Positions 63,001 to 64,000 of a DNA stretch of 64,000 bases are shown piece by piece. The position numbers and the translations under genes were made by a program. Under the pieces are notes generated by a model. It did not search any database, was not told the origin of the DNA, and worked only from the letters and a program-made list of their open reading frames with translations. Source of the DNA: Nannobrachium achirus (taxonomy: Eukaryota > Chordata > Actinopteri > Myctophiformes > Myctophidae); the NCBI GenBank assembly GCA_963921795.1, contig OY997653.1:26017273-26081272 (forward strand). The letters are read 5' to 3'. Every line of letters starts with the position of its first letter. Position 1 is the first letter of the stretch.

Positions 63001-64000
63001 TGGGAATCCTAGCATTCCTCATCACTTCATTGGAGGTAAACAGAGGGAACAACACTTACAATCTAAAAGCTATGTCCTAATCTGAATTGTCTCCAACAGA
63101 CTACATTGATCAGACAAAGATTAGCTCATTTTATATTTCATTTAATCAGTTGAAGCAAAAAATTAAAAAGAATAACCTTGTTTTCTCTCCACTTGTTCTC
63201 TCCATCTCTCCAGGTCCCTGCTCCCCCAGTAATGTTTCTGTTTCTACAGAATGTGGGGCTAGCACAGTGTCCTGGTCCCCCGTTTCAGGAGCAGAAACCT
63301 ACATAGCAACAGCAAAAGCACAAGATGGACACATCCACACCTGTAACTCAAGCTCTGCACACTCCTGTTCTTTCACTGATCTACACTGTGGTGGAAACTA
63401 CTCTGTCAGTGTTGTAGCTTTTGAAAGAGGTTGTCAAAGTGAACCAAGTTCACTTGTGGAACTTAAAACAGGTGAGAGGATTTCACCAAATATTCTGTAT
63501 GCTGCCTTTAACATGTTAGGTTTAATCATGATATGTTCAGGAAGATTTGTTTAGAATGAAGGGTTTCAAATCTAGGTTGGCATATTAGTGACTTGATTGC
63601 TAAATAAATAAATAAATAAATGCATGTTATATTAGAAAATTCGGCTAAAAGACAAATTAAGTCTCGAAAAGTGTGCTGGCTATCCTTTCGTATTTCATTT
63701 CATTCCCTGAATATAGGCTAATATAACATGTCAACATTGTGTTTTAACGTTGTCTCTTGCCAGCTCCATGTGCCCCAGAGAACGTTGGTGCCAGTCTGGC
63801 GTGTACCAAATCAGCCGATGTGACCTGGGTAGGAAGCTCCAGTGCCACAGCTTACAATGTGACAGCAGTGGGTCAGGATGGACACATACATGACTGCTAC
63901 ACCAACAGTACCAGCTGTCAGATACCCAACATGCCCTGTGGACAAAACTATATCATCACAGTGACACCATATGCTGACTCCTGTGCTGGGAATCCCAGCA
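1..64000 (+). CDS. fndc7-like: Interior of giant FNDC7-like gene: 132 tandem FnIII exons (both ends outside window)
   Basis: One open multi-exon gene is read on the plus strand; individual exons are listed separately. Each exon encodes one whole FnIII domain of 86 residues (85 in class A3). Visible domain marks are Trp at 21-22 (strand B), Tyr at 30-31 (strand C) and the N-Y-(T/S/I) strand-F motif at 62-64. Each domain also has cysteines near 3, 14, 44-45, 52, 59 and 74. Such cysteine-rich FnIII domains in tandem resemble fibronectin type III domain-containing protein 7, judged from memory of the family and not by a search. All introns are GT-AG and phase 1, so exons splice in frame in any combination. 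Three to four N-X-S/T sequons per domain point to a secreted or cell-surface protein. No signal peptide, membrane segment, start or stop is in the window. Several adjacent genes are possible, but no terminal exon is seen. Confidence 0.8.
376..633 (+). CDS. Exon 2, FnIII domain A (A3 head/A1 tail chimera)
   Basis: H19 and T21 as in A3, but D44, P58 and the GGAG|GTAAAC donor as in A1. The downstream intron is open in frame into exon 3. Confidence 0.9.
787..1044 (+). CDS. Exon 3, FnIII domain B1
   Basis: Q37, I41, N45, H50, H75, L81. Acceptor CTCTCCAG. The exon uses GCAAGC at A16-S17 as B3 copies do, so its 5' part may derive from B3. Confidence 0.9.
1328..1585 (+). CDS. Exon 4, FnIII domain A2
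   Basis: T15-K16-S-A-D19 and N-Y-I at 62-64, so the strand-F sequon is lost. Acceptor TTGCCAG, donor GGAG|GTACAC. Confidence 0.92.
1761..2018 (+). CDS. Exon 5, FnIII domain B2
   Basis: H37, N41, N45 (sequon kept), D75, P81. Acceptor ATCTCTCCAG, donor ACAG|GTGAGA. Confidence 0.92.
2300..2554 (+). CDS. Exon 6, FnIII domain A3
   Basis: H19, E44 and Y58. The exon is 255 nt because GAG before the donor is missing (ATTG|GTACAC), leaving one Gly in the linker to the next domain. Confidence 0.92.
2739..2996 (+). CDS. Exon 7, FnIII domain B3
   Basis: H37, N41, H45 (sequon lost), H75, P81. Its downstream intron holds the 981-bp insertion. Confidence 0.92.
3111..3125. repeat. Small hairpin at left end of insertion
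   Basis: CTCCC and GGGAG arms flank a five-base loop, just outside the left inverted repeat. Confidence 0.5.
3130..3147 (+). repeat. Left inverted repeat of insertion
   Basis: Perfect reverse complement of 4065-4082. It is also an internal hairpin: GCGACC, loop GTCA, GGTCGC. Confidence 0.85.
3149..3586 (+). repeat. Minisatellite within insertion, about 3.5 units of 130 bp
   Basis: Units start at 3149, 3252, 3382 and 3512, each opening with GTGATTTTAGG and carrying TGTAGGAGCAGTGTCC. The first unit lacks 27 bp that the second and third have, and the last stops after GGTGGCGCTA. Confidence 0.85.
3855..3905. repeat. GC-rich fold-back tract in insertion
   Basis: CTGGGGG and CCCCCAG arms (3855-3869) are followed by further GGGGGTCC/GGACC elements able to pair with each other. 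No gene is supported in 3600-4064. That stretch also contains repeated GGTCATTT motifs near 3813-3848 and GAC-rich short repeats at 3993-4040. Confidence 0.6.
4065..4082 (-). repeat. Right inverted repeat of insertion
   Basis: Reverse complement of 3130-3147. It forms the hairpin GCGACC, loop TGAC, GGTCGC, and borders the resumed intron at AATAAACATG. Confidence 0.85.
4230..4487 (+). CDS. Exon 8, FnIII domain A1
   Basis: N19-V-S sequon, G24E (WVESSS). This variant recurs only in exons 82, 94 and 106. Donor GGAG|GTAAAC. Confidence 0.92.
4666..4923 (+). CDS. Exon 9, FnIII domain B1
   Basis: Q37, I41, N45, H50, H75, L81. The next intron has small ATT and ATC triplet duplications near 4961-4986. 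Confidence 0.92.
5218..5475 (+). CDS. Exon 10, FnIII domain A2
   Basis: Same protein as exon 4. First exon of the eight-exon, 3.85-kb block. Confidence 0.92.
5650..5907 (+). CDS. Exon 11, FnIII domain B2
   Basis: D75, P81. T86 is encoded by ACG (silent change before the donor), shared with exon 19. Confidence 0.92.
6189..6443 (+). CDS. Exon 12, FnIII domain A3
   Basis: H19, E44, Y58; 255 nt with ATTG|GTACAC donor. Confidence 0.92.
6630..6887 (+). CDS. Exon 13, FnIII domain B3
   Basis: H45, H75, P81. The preceding intron has a lengthened A run near 6570. Confidence 0.92.
7138..7395 (+). CDS. Exon 14, FnIII domain A1
   Basis: N19-V-S, G24, N62-Y-T; the consensus A1 form with four sequons. 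Confidence 0.92.
7574..7831 (+). CDS. Exon 15, FnIII domain B1
   Basis: H50N (SANS) and Q75, a paired variant recurring in many B1 copies. Confidence 0.92.
8120..8377 (+). CDS. Exon 16, FnIII domain A2
   Basis: T15-K16, D19, N-Y-I 62-64. The following intron has CCCAACGG instead of the usual CTCCAACAG. Confidence 0.92.
8552..8809 (+). CDS. Exon 17, FnIII domain B (B3 body/B1 tail chimera)
   Basis: H37, N41, H45, H75 as B3 but L81 and a GAGAGGATTTC donor flank as B1. The upstream intron is B2-type. Three classes join within about 400 bp. Confidence 0.9.
9066..9323 (+). CDS. Exon 18, FnIII domain A2
   Basis: A2 protein. The upstream intron has the 32-bp deletion and an A3-like TTTACCGTTG acceptor context. 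Confidence 0.92.
9498..9755 (+). CDS. Exon 19, FnIII domain B2
   Basis: D75, P81; ACG at T86 as in exon 11. Confidence 0.92.
10037..10291 (+). CDS. Exon 20, FnIII domain A3
   Basis: H19, E44, Y58; 255 nt. Confidence 0.92.
10477..10734 (+). CDS. Exon 21, FnIII domain B3
   Basis: H45, H75, P81. The downstream intron has AAGATG where most copies have AACATG, shared with exon 13. Confidence 0.92.
10985..11242 (+). CDS. Exon 22, FnIII domain A1
   Basis: Consensus A1, four sequons, same as exon 14. Confidence 0.92.
11421..11678 (+). CDS. Exon 23, FnIII domain B1
   Basis: N50 and Q75 variant, same as exon 15. Confidence 0.92.
11967..12224 (+). CDS. Exon 24, FnIII domain A2
   Basis: A2 with H41. 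The 11.4-kb duplication alignment begins inside this exon, just after the H41/D41 difference at 12086. Confidence 0.92.
12400..12657 (+). CDS. Exon 25, FnIII domain B3 behind a B2 intron
   Basis: H45, H75, P81. The upstream intron is B2-type, marking loss of an A3-B pair by unequal exchange. The downstream intron has TTAGATTT as in exons 49 and 97. Confidence 0.92.
12908..13165 (+). CDS. Exon 26, FnIII domain A1
   Basis: S79G variant (NPGIP), shared with exon 50. Confidence 0.92.
13344..13601 (+). CDS. Exon 27, FnIII domain B1
   Basis: H50, H75, L81. Acceptor tract reads ATCCCTCCAG here and in exon 51 only. Confidence 0.92.
13858..14115 (+). CDS. Exon 28, FnIII domain A2
   Basis: A2 protein with the 32-bp-deleted upstream intron. 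Confidence 0.92.
14290..14547 (+). CDS. Exon 29, FnIII domain B (B2 head/B3 tail chimera)
   Basis: B2 silent markers (GCTAGT, CCTGTT, ACATAC) up to residue 30, then H45 and H75 of B3. The crossover lies inside the exon. The next intron has an extra TTATG copy near 14662. Confidence 0.92.
14803..15060 (+). CDS. Exon 30, FnIII domain A1
   Basis: G37S (VSQDG); TTGTCTTTTAA in the upstream intron. Confidence 0.92.
15239..15496 (+). CDS. Exon 31, FnIII domain B1
   Basis: N50, Q75. CAT at H58 is a silent marker shared with exons 41, 45, 55, 65 and 69. Confidence 0.92.
15785..16042 (+). CDS. Exon 32, FnIII domain A2
   Basis: N7D (PEDVG) variant. Confidence 0.92.
16218..16475 (+). CDS. Exon 33, FnIII domain B3 behind a B2 intron
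   Basis: H37D (KADDGH); H45, H75, P81. Confidence 0.92.
16726..16983 (+). CDS. Exon 34, FnIII domain A (A1 head/A2 tail chimera)
   Basis: N19-V-S of A1, H41D (DGDIH), then N-Y-I and GTACAC donor of A2. A B1-A2 pair is missing after it. Confidence 0.92.
17158..17415 (+). CDS. Exon 35, FnIII domain B (B2 head/B3 tail chimera)
   Basis: N45 as B2, H75 and the B3 donor flank GAGAAAATC. Confidence 0.92.
17666..17923 (+). CDS. Exon 36, FnIII domain A1
   Basis: H41D with the full A1 tail (N-Y-T, GTAAAC donor). Confidence 0.92.
18102..18359 (+). CDS. Exon 37, FnIII domain B1
   Basis: H50, H75, L81. Confidence 0.92.
18616..18873 (+). CDS. Exon 38, FnIII domain A2
   Basis: A2 protein with the 32-bp-deleted upstream intron. 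Confidence 0.92.
19048..19305 (+). CDS. Exon 39, FnIII domain B3 behind a B2 intron
   Basis: H45, H75, P81 encoded by CCC (silent). Confidence 0.92.
19556..19813 (+). CDS. Exon 40, FnIII domain A1
   Basis: G37S and N77K (GKPS), a pair shared only with exon 64. Confidence 0.92.
19992..20249 (+). CDS. Exon 41, FnIII domain B1
   Basis: N50, Q75, CAT at H58. Confidence 0.92.
20538..20795 (+). CDS. Exon 42, FnIII domain A2
   Basis: N7D. Confidence 0.92.
20970..21227 (+). CDS. Exon 43, FnIII domain B3 behind a B2 intron
   Basis: H45, H75, P81. Downstream intron has TAATAATGCC, absent from its duplicate at exon 67. Confidence 0.92.
21478..21735 (+). CDS. Exon 44, FnIII domain A1
   Basis: G37S. 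Confidence 0.92.
21914..22171 (+). CDS. Exon 45, FnIII domain B1
   Basis: N50, Q75, CAT at H58. Confidence 0.92.
22460..22717 (+). CDS. Exon 46, FnIII domain A2
   Basis: N7D. The following intron has TTTAATTTAATC in place of TTTCATTTAATC. Confidence 0.92.
22893..23150 (+). CDS. Exon 47, FnIII domain B3 behind a B2 intron
   Basis: H37D; H45, H75, P81. Confidence 0.92.
23401..23658 (+). CDS. Exon 48, FnIII domain A (A1 head/A2 tail chimera)
   Basis: A13E (LEC), H41D, N-Y-I tail; duplicate is exon 72. Confidence 0.92.
23834..24091 (+). CDS. Exon 49, FnIII domain B3 behind a B2 intron
   Basis: H45, H75, P81. The downstream intron has AACACGTTAGATTT. Confidence 0.92.
24342..24599 (+). CDS. Exon 50, FnIII domain A1
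   Basis: S79G; duplicate of exon 26. Confidence 0.92.
24778..25035 (+). CDS. Exon 51, FnIII domain B1
   Basis: H50, H75; ATCCCTCCAG acceptor as in exon 27. Confidence 0.92.
25292..25549 (+). CDS. Exon 52, FnIII domain A2
   Basis: Duplicate of exon 28, with the 32-bp-deleted upstream intron. Confidence 0.92.
25724..25981 (+). CDS. Exon 53, FnIII domain B (B2 head/B3 tail chimera)
   Basis: Same crossover as exon 29, including the extra TTATG downstream near 26096. Confidence 0.92.
26237..26494 (+). CDS. Exon 54, FnIII domain A1
   Basis: G37S; duplicate of exon 30. Confidence 0.92.
26673..26930 (+). CDS. Exon 55, FnIII domain B1
   Basis: N50, Q75. Donor reads GTGAGG rather than GTGAGA, still a good donor. 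Confidence 0.92.
27219..27476 (+). CDS. Exon 56, FnIII domain A2
   Basis: N7D; duplicate of exon 32. Confidence 0.92.
27652..27909 (+). CDS. Exon 57, FnIII domain B3 behind a B2 intron
   Basis: H37D; duplicate of exon 33. Confidence 0.92.
28160..28417 (+). CDS. Exon 58, FnIII domain A (A1 head/A2 tail chimera)
   Basis: H41D, N-Y-I; duplicate of exon 34. Confidence 0.92.
28592..28849 (+). CDS. Exon 59, FnIII domain B (B2 head/B3 tail chimera)
   Basis: N45, H75; duplicate of exon 35. Confidence 0.92.
29100..29357 (+). CDS. Exon 60, FnIII domain A1
   Basis: H41D, N-Y-T; duplicate of exon 36. Confidence 0.92.
29536..29793 (+). CDS. Exon 61, FnIII domain B1
   Basis: H50, H75; duplicate of exon 37. 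Confidence 0.92.
30050..30307 (+). CDS. Exon 62, FnIII domain A2
   Basis: Duplicate of exon 38. The following intron has GAACACTCCC against GAACTCTCCC in copy 1. Confidence 0.92.
30482..30739 (+). CDS. Exon 63, FnIII domain B3 behind a B2 intron
   Basis: CCC at P81, as in exon 39. Confidence 0.92.
30990..31247 (+). CDS. Exon 64, FnIII domain A1
   Basis: G37S and N77K; duplicate of exon 40. Confidence 0.92.
31426..31683 (+). CDS. Exon 65, FnIII domain B1
   Basis: N50, Q75, CAT at H58. Confidence 0.92.
31972..32229 (+). CDS. Exon 66, FnIII domain A2
   Basis: N7D; duplicate of exon 42. Confidence 0.92.
32404..32661 (+). CDS. Exon 67, FnIII domain B3 behind a B2 intron
   Basis: H45, H75, P81. 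Acceptor tract is ATTTCTCCAG, a single-base difference from exon 43. Confidence 0.92.
32912..33169 (+). CDS. Exon 68, FnIII domain A1
   Basis: G37S; duplicate of exon 44. Confidence 0.92.
33348..33605 (+). CDS. Exon 69, FnIII domain B1
   Basis: N50, Q75, CAT at H58. Confidence 0.92.
33894..34151 (+). CDS. Exon 70, FnIII domain A2
   Basis: N7D; following intron has TTTAATTTAATC as after exon 46. Confidence 0.92.
34327..34584 (+). CDS. Exon 71, FnIII domain B3 behind a B2 intron
   Basis: H37D; duplicate of exon 47. Confidence 0.92.
34835..35092 (+). CDS. Exon 72, FnIII domain A (A1 head/A2 tail chimera)
   Basis: A13E, H41D, N-Y-I; duplicate of exon 48. Confidence 0.92.
35268..35525 (+). CDS. 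Exon 73, FnIII domain B2
   Basis: N45, D75. Silent CCT at P5 and CTA at L84, both shared with exons 91 and 103. Confidence 0.92.
35807..36061 (+). CDS. Exon 74, FnIII domain A3
   Basis: H19, E44, Y58; 255 nt. Confidence 0.92.
36246..36503 (+). CDS. Exon 75, FnIII domain B3
   Basis: H45, H75, P81. Confidence 0.92.
36754..37011 (+). CDS. Exon 76, FnIII domain A (A2 head/A1 tail chimera)
   Basis: T15-K16, D19 of A2 then N-Y-T and GTAAAC donor of A1: the reciprocal of the exon 34 chimera. Confidence 0.92.
37190..37447 (+). CDS. Exon 77, FnIII domain B1
   Basis: H50, H75, L81. The downstream intron has the ATC triplet duplication as after exon 9. Confidence 0.92.
37739..37996 (+). CDS. Exon 78, FnIII domain A2
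   Basis: Consensus A2 protein. Confidence 0.92.
38171..38428 (+). CDS. Exon 79, FnIII domain B2
   Basis: D75, P81; unique silent ACT at T12. Confidence 0.92.
38710..38964 (+). CDS. Exon 80, FnIII domain A3
   Basis: A13E on an A3 body. The same change occurs in A1/A2 chimeras 48 and 72: recurrent mutation or conversion. Confidence 0.92.
39150..39407 (+). CDS. Exon 81, FnIII domain B3
   Basis: H45, H75, P81. The next intron lacks one A in the TAAATAAAC stretch. Confidence 0.92.
39657..39914 (+). CDS. Exon 82, FnIII domain A1
   Basis: G24E plus unique A71I (PYIDSC), a two-base change next to C74. Confidence 0.92.
40093..40350 (+). CDS. Exon 83, FnIII domain B1
   Basis: N50, Q75. Confidence 0.92.
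40639..40896 (+). CDS. Exon 84, FnIII domain A2
   Basis: N7 retained; consensus A2. Confidence 0.92.
41072..41329 (+). CDS. Exon 85, FnIII domain B3 behind a B2 intron
   Basis: H45, H75, P81. Confidence 0.92.
41580..41837 (+). CDS. Exon 86, FnIII domain A1
   Basis: S79G; silent CCT at P55, shared with exon 98. Confidence 0.92.
42016..42273 (+). CDS. Exon 87, FnIII domain B1
   Basis: H50 combined with Q75, a recombinant of the two common B1 forms. Confidence 0.92.
42562..42819 (+). CDS. Exon 88, FnIII domain A2
   Basis: N7D. Confidence 0.92.
42995..43252 (+). CDS. Exon 89, FnIII domain B3 behind a B2 intron
   Basis: H37D. Confidence 0.92.
43503..43760 (+). CDS. Exon 90, FnIII domain A (A1 head/A2 tail chimera)
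   Basis: H41D, N-Y-I. Confidence 0.92.
43936..44193 (+). CDS. Exon 91, FnIII domain B2
   Basis: D75; CCT at P5 and CTA at L84 as in exon 73. Confidence 0.92.
44475..44729 (+). CDS. Exon 92, FnIII domain A3
   Basis: H19, E44, Y58; 255 nt. Confidence 0.92.
44914..45171 (+). CDS. Exon 93, FnIII domain B3
   Basis: H45, H75, P81. Confidence 0.92.
45422..45679 (+). CDS. Exon 94, FnIII domain A1
   Basis: G24E; A71 retained, unlike exon 82. Confidence 0.92.
45858..46115 (+). CDS. Exon 95, FnIII domain B1
   Basis: N50, Q75. Upstream intron has CTACCTTTATC, shared with exon 107. Confidence 0.92.
46404..46661 (+). CDS. Exon 96, FnIII domain A2
   Basis: Consensus A2. Confidence 0.92.
46837..47094 (+). 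CDS. Exon 97, FnIII domain B3 behind a B2 intron
   Basis: H45, H75, P81; TTAGATTT downstream as after exon 25. Confidence 0.92.
47345..47602 (+). CDS. Exon 98, FnIII domain A1
   Basis: S79G; CCT at P55. Confidence 0.92.
47781..48038 (+). CDS. Exon 99, FnIII domain B1
   Basis: H50, H75, where the counterpart exon 87 has Q75. Confidence 0.92.
48327..48584 (+). CDS. Exon 100, FnIII domain A2
   Basis: N7D. Confidence 0.92.
48760..49017 (+). CDS. Exon 101, FnIII domain B3 behind a B2 intron
   Basis: H37D. Confidence 0.92.
49268..49525 (+). CDS. Exon 102, FnIII domain A (A1 head/A2 tail chimera)
   Basis: H41D, N-Y-I. Confidence 0.92.
49701..49958 (+). CDS. Exon 103, FnIII domain B2
   Basis: D75; CCT at P5, CTA at L84. 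Confidence 0.92.
50240..50494 (+). CDS. Exon 104, FnIII domain A3
   Basis: H19, E44, Y58; 255 nt. Confidence 0.92.
50679..50936 (+). CDS. Exon 105, FnIII domain B3
   Basis: H45, H75, P81. Confidence 0.92.
51187..51444 (+). CDS. Exon 106, FnIII domain A1
   Basis: G24E; opens the partial third copy of the 5,765-bp block. Confidence 0.92.
51623..51880 (+). CDS. Exon 107, FnIII domain B1
   Basis: N50, Q75. Confidence 0.92.
52169..52426 (+). CDS. Exon 108, FnIII domain A2
   Basis: Consensus A2; last exon matching the 5,765-bp block. Confidence 0.92.
52602..52859 (+). CDS. Exon 109, FnIII domain B2
   Basis: D75, P81. Upstream intron reads CCATGTGTTACC, a variant shared with exons 123 and 127. 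Confidence 0.92.
53141..53398 (+). CDS. Exon 110, FnIII domain A1 directly after B2
   Basis: S79G. The upstream intron joins B2-type left sequence to an A1-type acceptor, so an A3-B3 pair is missing here. Confidence 0.92.
53577..53834 (+). CDS. Exon 111, FnIII domain B1
   Basis: H50, Q75. Confidence 0.92.
54123..54380 (+). CDS. Exon 112, FnIII domain A2
   Basis: A2 protein. Donor is GTAGAC instead of GTACAC, the only such case. Confidence 0.9.
54556..54813 (+). CDS. Exon 113, FnIII domain B2
   Basis: D75, P81. Confidence 0.92.
55095..55349 (+). CDS. Exon 114, FnIII domain A3
   Basis: 255 nt; acceptor context TTATCTCTTGCCAG shared with exons 120 and 124. Confidence 0.92.
55534..55791 (+). 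CDS. Exon 115, FnIII domain B3
   Basis: S6T (sequon N7 kept) and H58N next to C59; shared with exons 121 and 125. Confidence 0.92.
56041..56298 (+). CDS. Exon 116, FnIII domain A1
   Basis: S79G; the upstream intron lacks one T in the GTGTTTAACT tract. Confidence 0.92.
56477..56734 (+). CDS. Exon 117, FnIII domain B1
   Basis: H50, Q75. Confidence 0.92.
57023..57280 (+). CDS. Exon 118, FnIII domain A2
   Basis: Consensus A2, with the normal GTACAC donor. Confidence 0.92.
57456..57713 (+). CDS. Exon 119, FnIII domain B2
   Basis: Unique V19A (STASW) just before the core Trp; D75. Confidence 0.92.
57995..58249 (+). CDS. Exon 120, FnIII domain A3
   Basis: 255 nt; H19, E44, Y58. Confidence 0.92.
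58434..58691 (+). CDS. Exon 121, FnIII domain B3
   Basis: T6, N58 variant. Confidence 0.92.
58941..59198 (+). CDS. Exon 122, FnIII domain A (A1 body/A2 donor chimera)
   Basis: A1 protein with S79G and N-Y-T, but the donor flank switches to A2 type (GTACAC) within 40 bp. The B1-A2 pair is deleted. Confidence 0.92.
59374..59631 (+). CDS. Exon 123, FnIII domain B2
   Basis: D75, P81. Confidence 0.92.
59913..60167 (+). CDS. Exon 124, FnIII domain A3
   Basis: 255 nt; H19, E44, Y58. Confidence 0.92.
60352..60609 (+). CDS. Exon 125, FnIII domain B3
   Basis: T6, N58 variant. Confidence 0.92.
60859..61116 (+). CDS. Exon 126, FnIII domain A (A1 body/A2 donor chimera)
   Basis: Duplicate of exon 122. 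Confidence 0.92.
61292..61549 (+). CDS. Exon 127, FnIII domain B2
   Basis: D75, P81. Confidence 0.92.
61831..62085 (+). CDS. Exon 128, FnIII domain A3
   Basis: 255 nt; normal TTGTCTCTTGCCAG acceptor. Confidence 0.92.
62270..62527 (+). CDS. Exon 129, FnIII domain B3
   Basis: Unique A27V (SGVETY); S6 and H58 as in other B3 copies. Confidence 0.92.
62778..63035 (+). CDS. Exon 130, FnIII domain A1
   Basis: Consensus A1 with S79 and four sequons. Confidence 0.92.
63214..63471 (+). CDS. Exon 131, FnIII domain B1
   Basis: H50, Q75, L81. Confidence 0.92.
63601..63621 (+). repeat. (TAAA)5 microsatellite in B-to-A intron
   Basis: Longest form of the (TAAA)n stretch that sits in every B-to-A intron. 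Other B1-type introns have four units, and B2/B3-type introns have two to three. Confidence 0.8.
63764..64000 (+). CDS. Exon 132, FnIII domain A2 (3'-truncated by window edge)
   Basis: T15-K16, D19, N-Y-I 62-64; the window ends before the donor. Confidence 0.88.

Noticed and set aside
63601-63621. Poly(A) signal marking the end of a gene
   Set aside because: AATAAA arises from a (TAAA)n repeat present in every B-to-A intron, and coding exons continue after it.
1-64000. Regularly spaced repeats resembling a CRISPR or bacterial repeat array
   Set aside because: Period is about 0.45-0.5 kb, the units code for FnIII domains with eukaryotic splice sites, and there are no short direct repeats with unique spacers.
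1-64000. Separate small genes starting at each TTG, GTG or ATG before the domains
   Set aside because: These starts lie in introns just before conserved acceptors (TTGCCAG, CTCTCCAG). The phase-1 exon pattern accounts for them as one spliced gene.
1-64000. tRNA, rRNA, promoter or CpG-island features
   Set aside because: None could be recognised by eye; the only GC-rich stretch is within the insertion at 3600-3960.

Overview
The window looks like vertebrate nuclear DNA, most likely from a teleost fish. It has short GT-AG introns, a repeat-derived insertion with vertebrate-style non-coding content, and domains that resemble fish FNDC7-like proteins. No bacterial or viral gene organisation is visible. 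Almost all of it is the interior of one plus-strand gene: a tandem array of 132 exons (130 complete, one cut at each end), each coding one fibronectin type III (FnIII) domain. Both termini lie outside the window: there is no signal peptide, first exon, stop exon, promoter or terminal poly(A) exon.

Two exon lineages alternate strictly, A then B. All complete exons are 258 nt except the A3 subclass (255 nt). All are bounded by phase-1 introns, so every exon joins in frame to every other. Summed exons give about 33.8 kb of coding sequence, roughly 11,280 residues, with no stop or frameshift in any exon. A domains begin at a split Ala codon and B domains at a split Gly codon. Both have six cysteines at matching positions, a DGHxH motif and up to four N-glycosylation sequons. 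Classes used below: A1 (N19-V-S21, donor GTAAAC); A2 (T15-K-S-A-D19, N-Y-I at 62-64); A3 (H19, E44, Y58, one codon shorter); B1 (Q37, I41, L81); B2 (H37, N41, N45, D75, P81); B3 (H37, N41, H45, H75, P81). Numbering counts the split first codon as residue 1.

Layout. 1-5.2 kb: six-exon units A1-B1-A2-B2-A3-B3 (about 2.9 kb), interrupted at 3102-4082 by a 981-bp mobile-element-like insertion with hairpin inverted repeats. 5.2-12.9 kb: two copies of an eight-exon, 3.85-kb block. 12.1-35.3 kb: two head-to-tail copies of an 11,434-bp block (24 exons each) that are nearly identical. 35.3-39.6 kb: six-exon units again. 39.6-52.5 kb: two full copies and one partial copy of a 5,765-bp, 12-exon block. 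53.1-58.9 kb: two 2,900-bp six-exon units. 58.9-62.8 kb: two 1,918-bp four-exon units. 62.8-64.0 kb: start of another unit, cut by the window edge. B-to-A introns are about 250-295 nt, carry a (TAAA)n stretch and a conserved CTAAT branch-point-like site. A-to-B introns are about 150-190 nt with a pyrimidine-rich CTCTCCAG acceptor. Apart from the transposon-bearing intron, no gap exceeds 300 nt.

The product would be a very long, heavily glycosylated, disulfide-rich extracellular FnIII chain. The striking feature is scale and ongoing higher-order duplication: the array has grown by unequal exchange in nested units of 2, 4, 6, 8, 12 and 24 exons.
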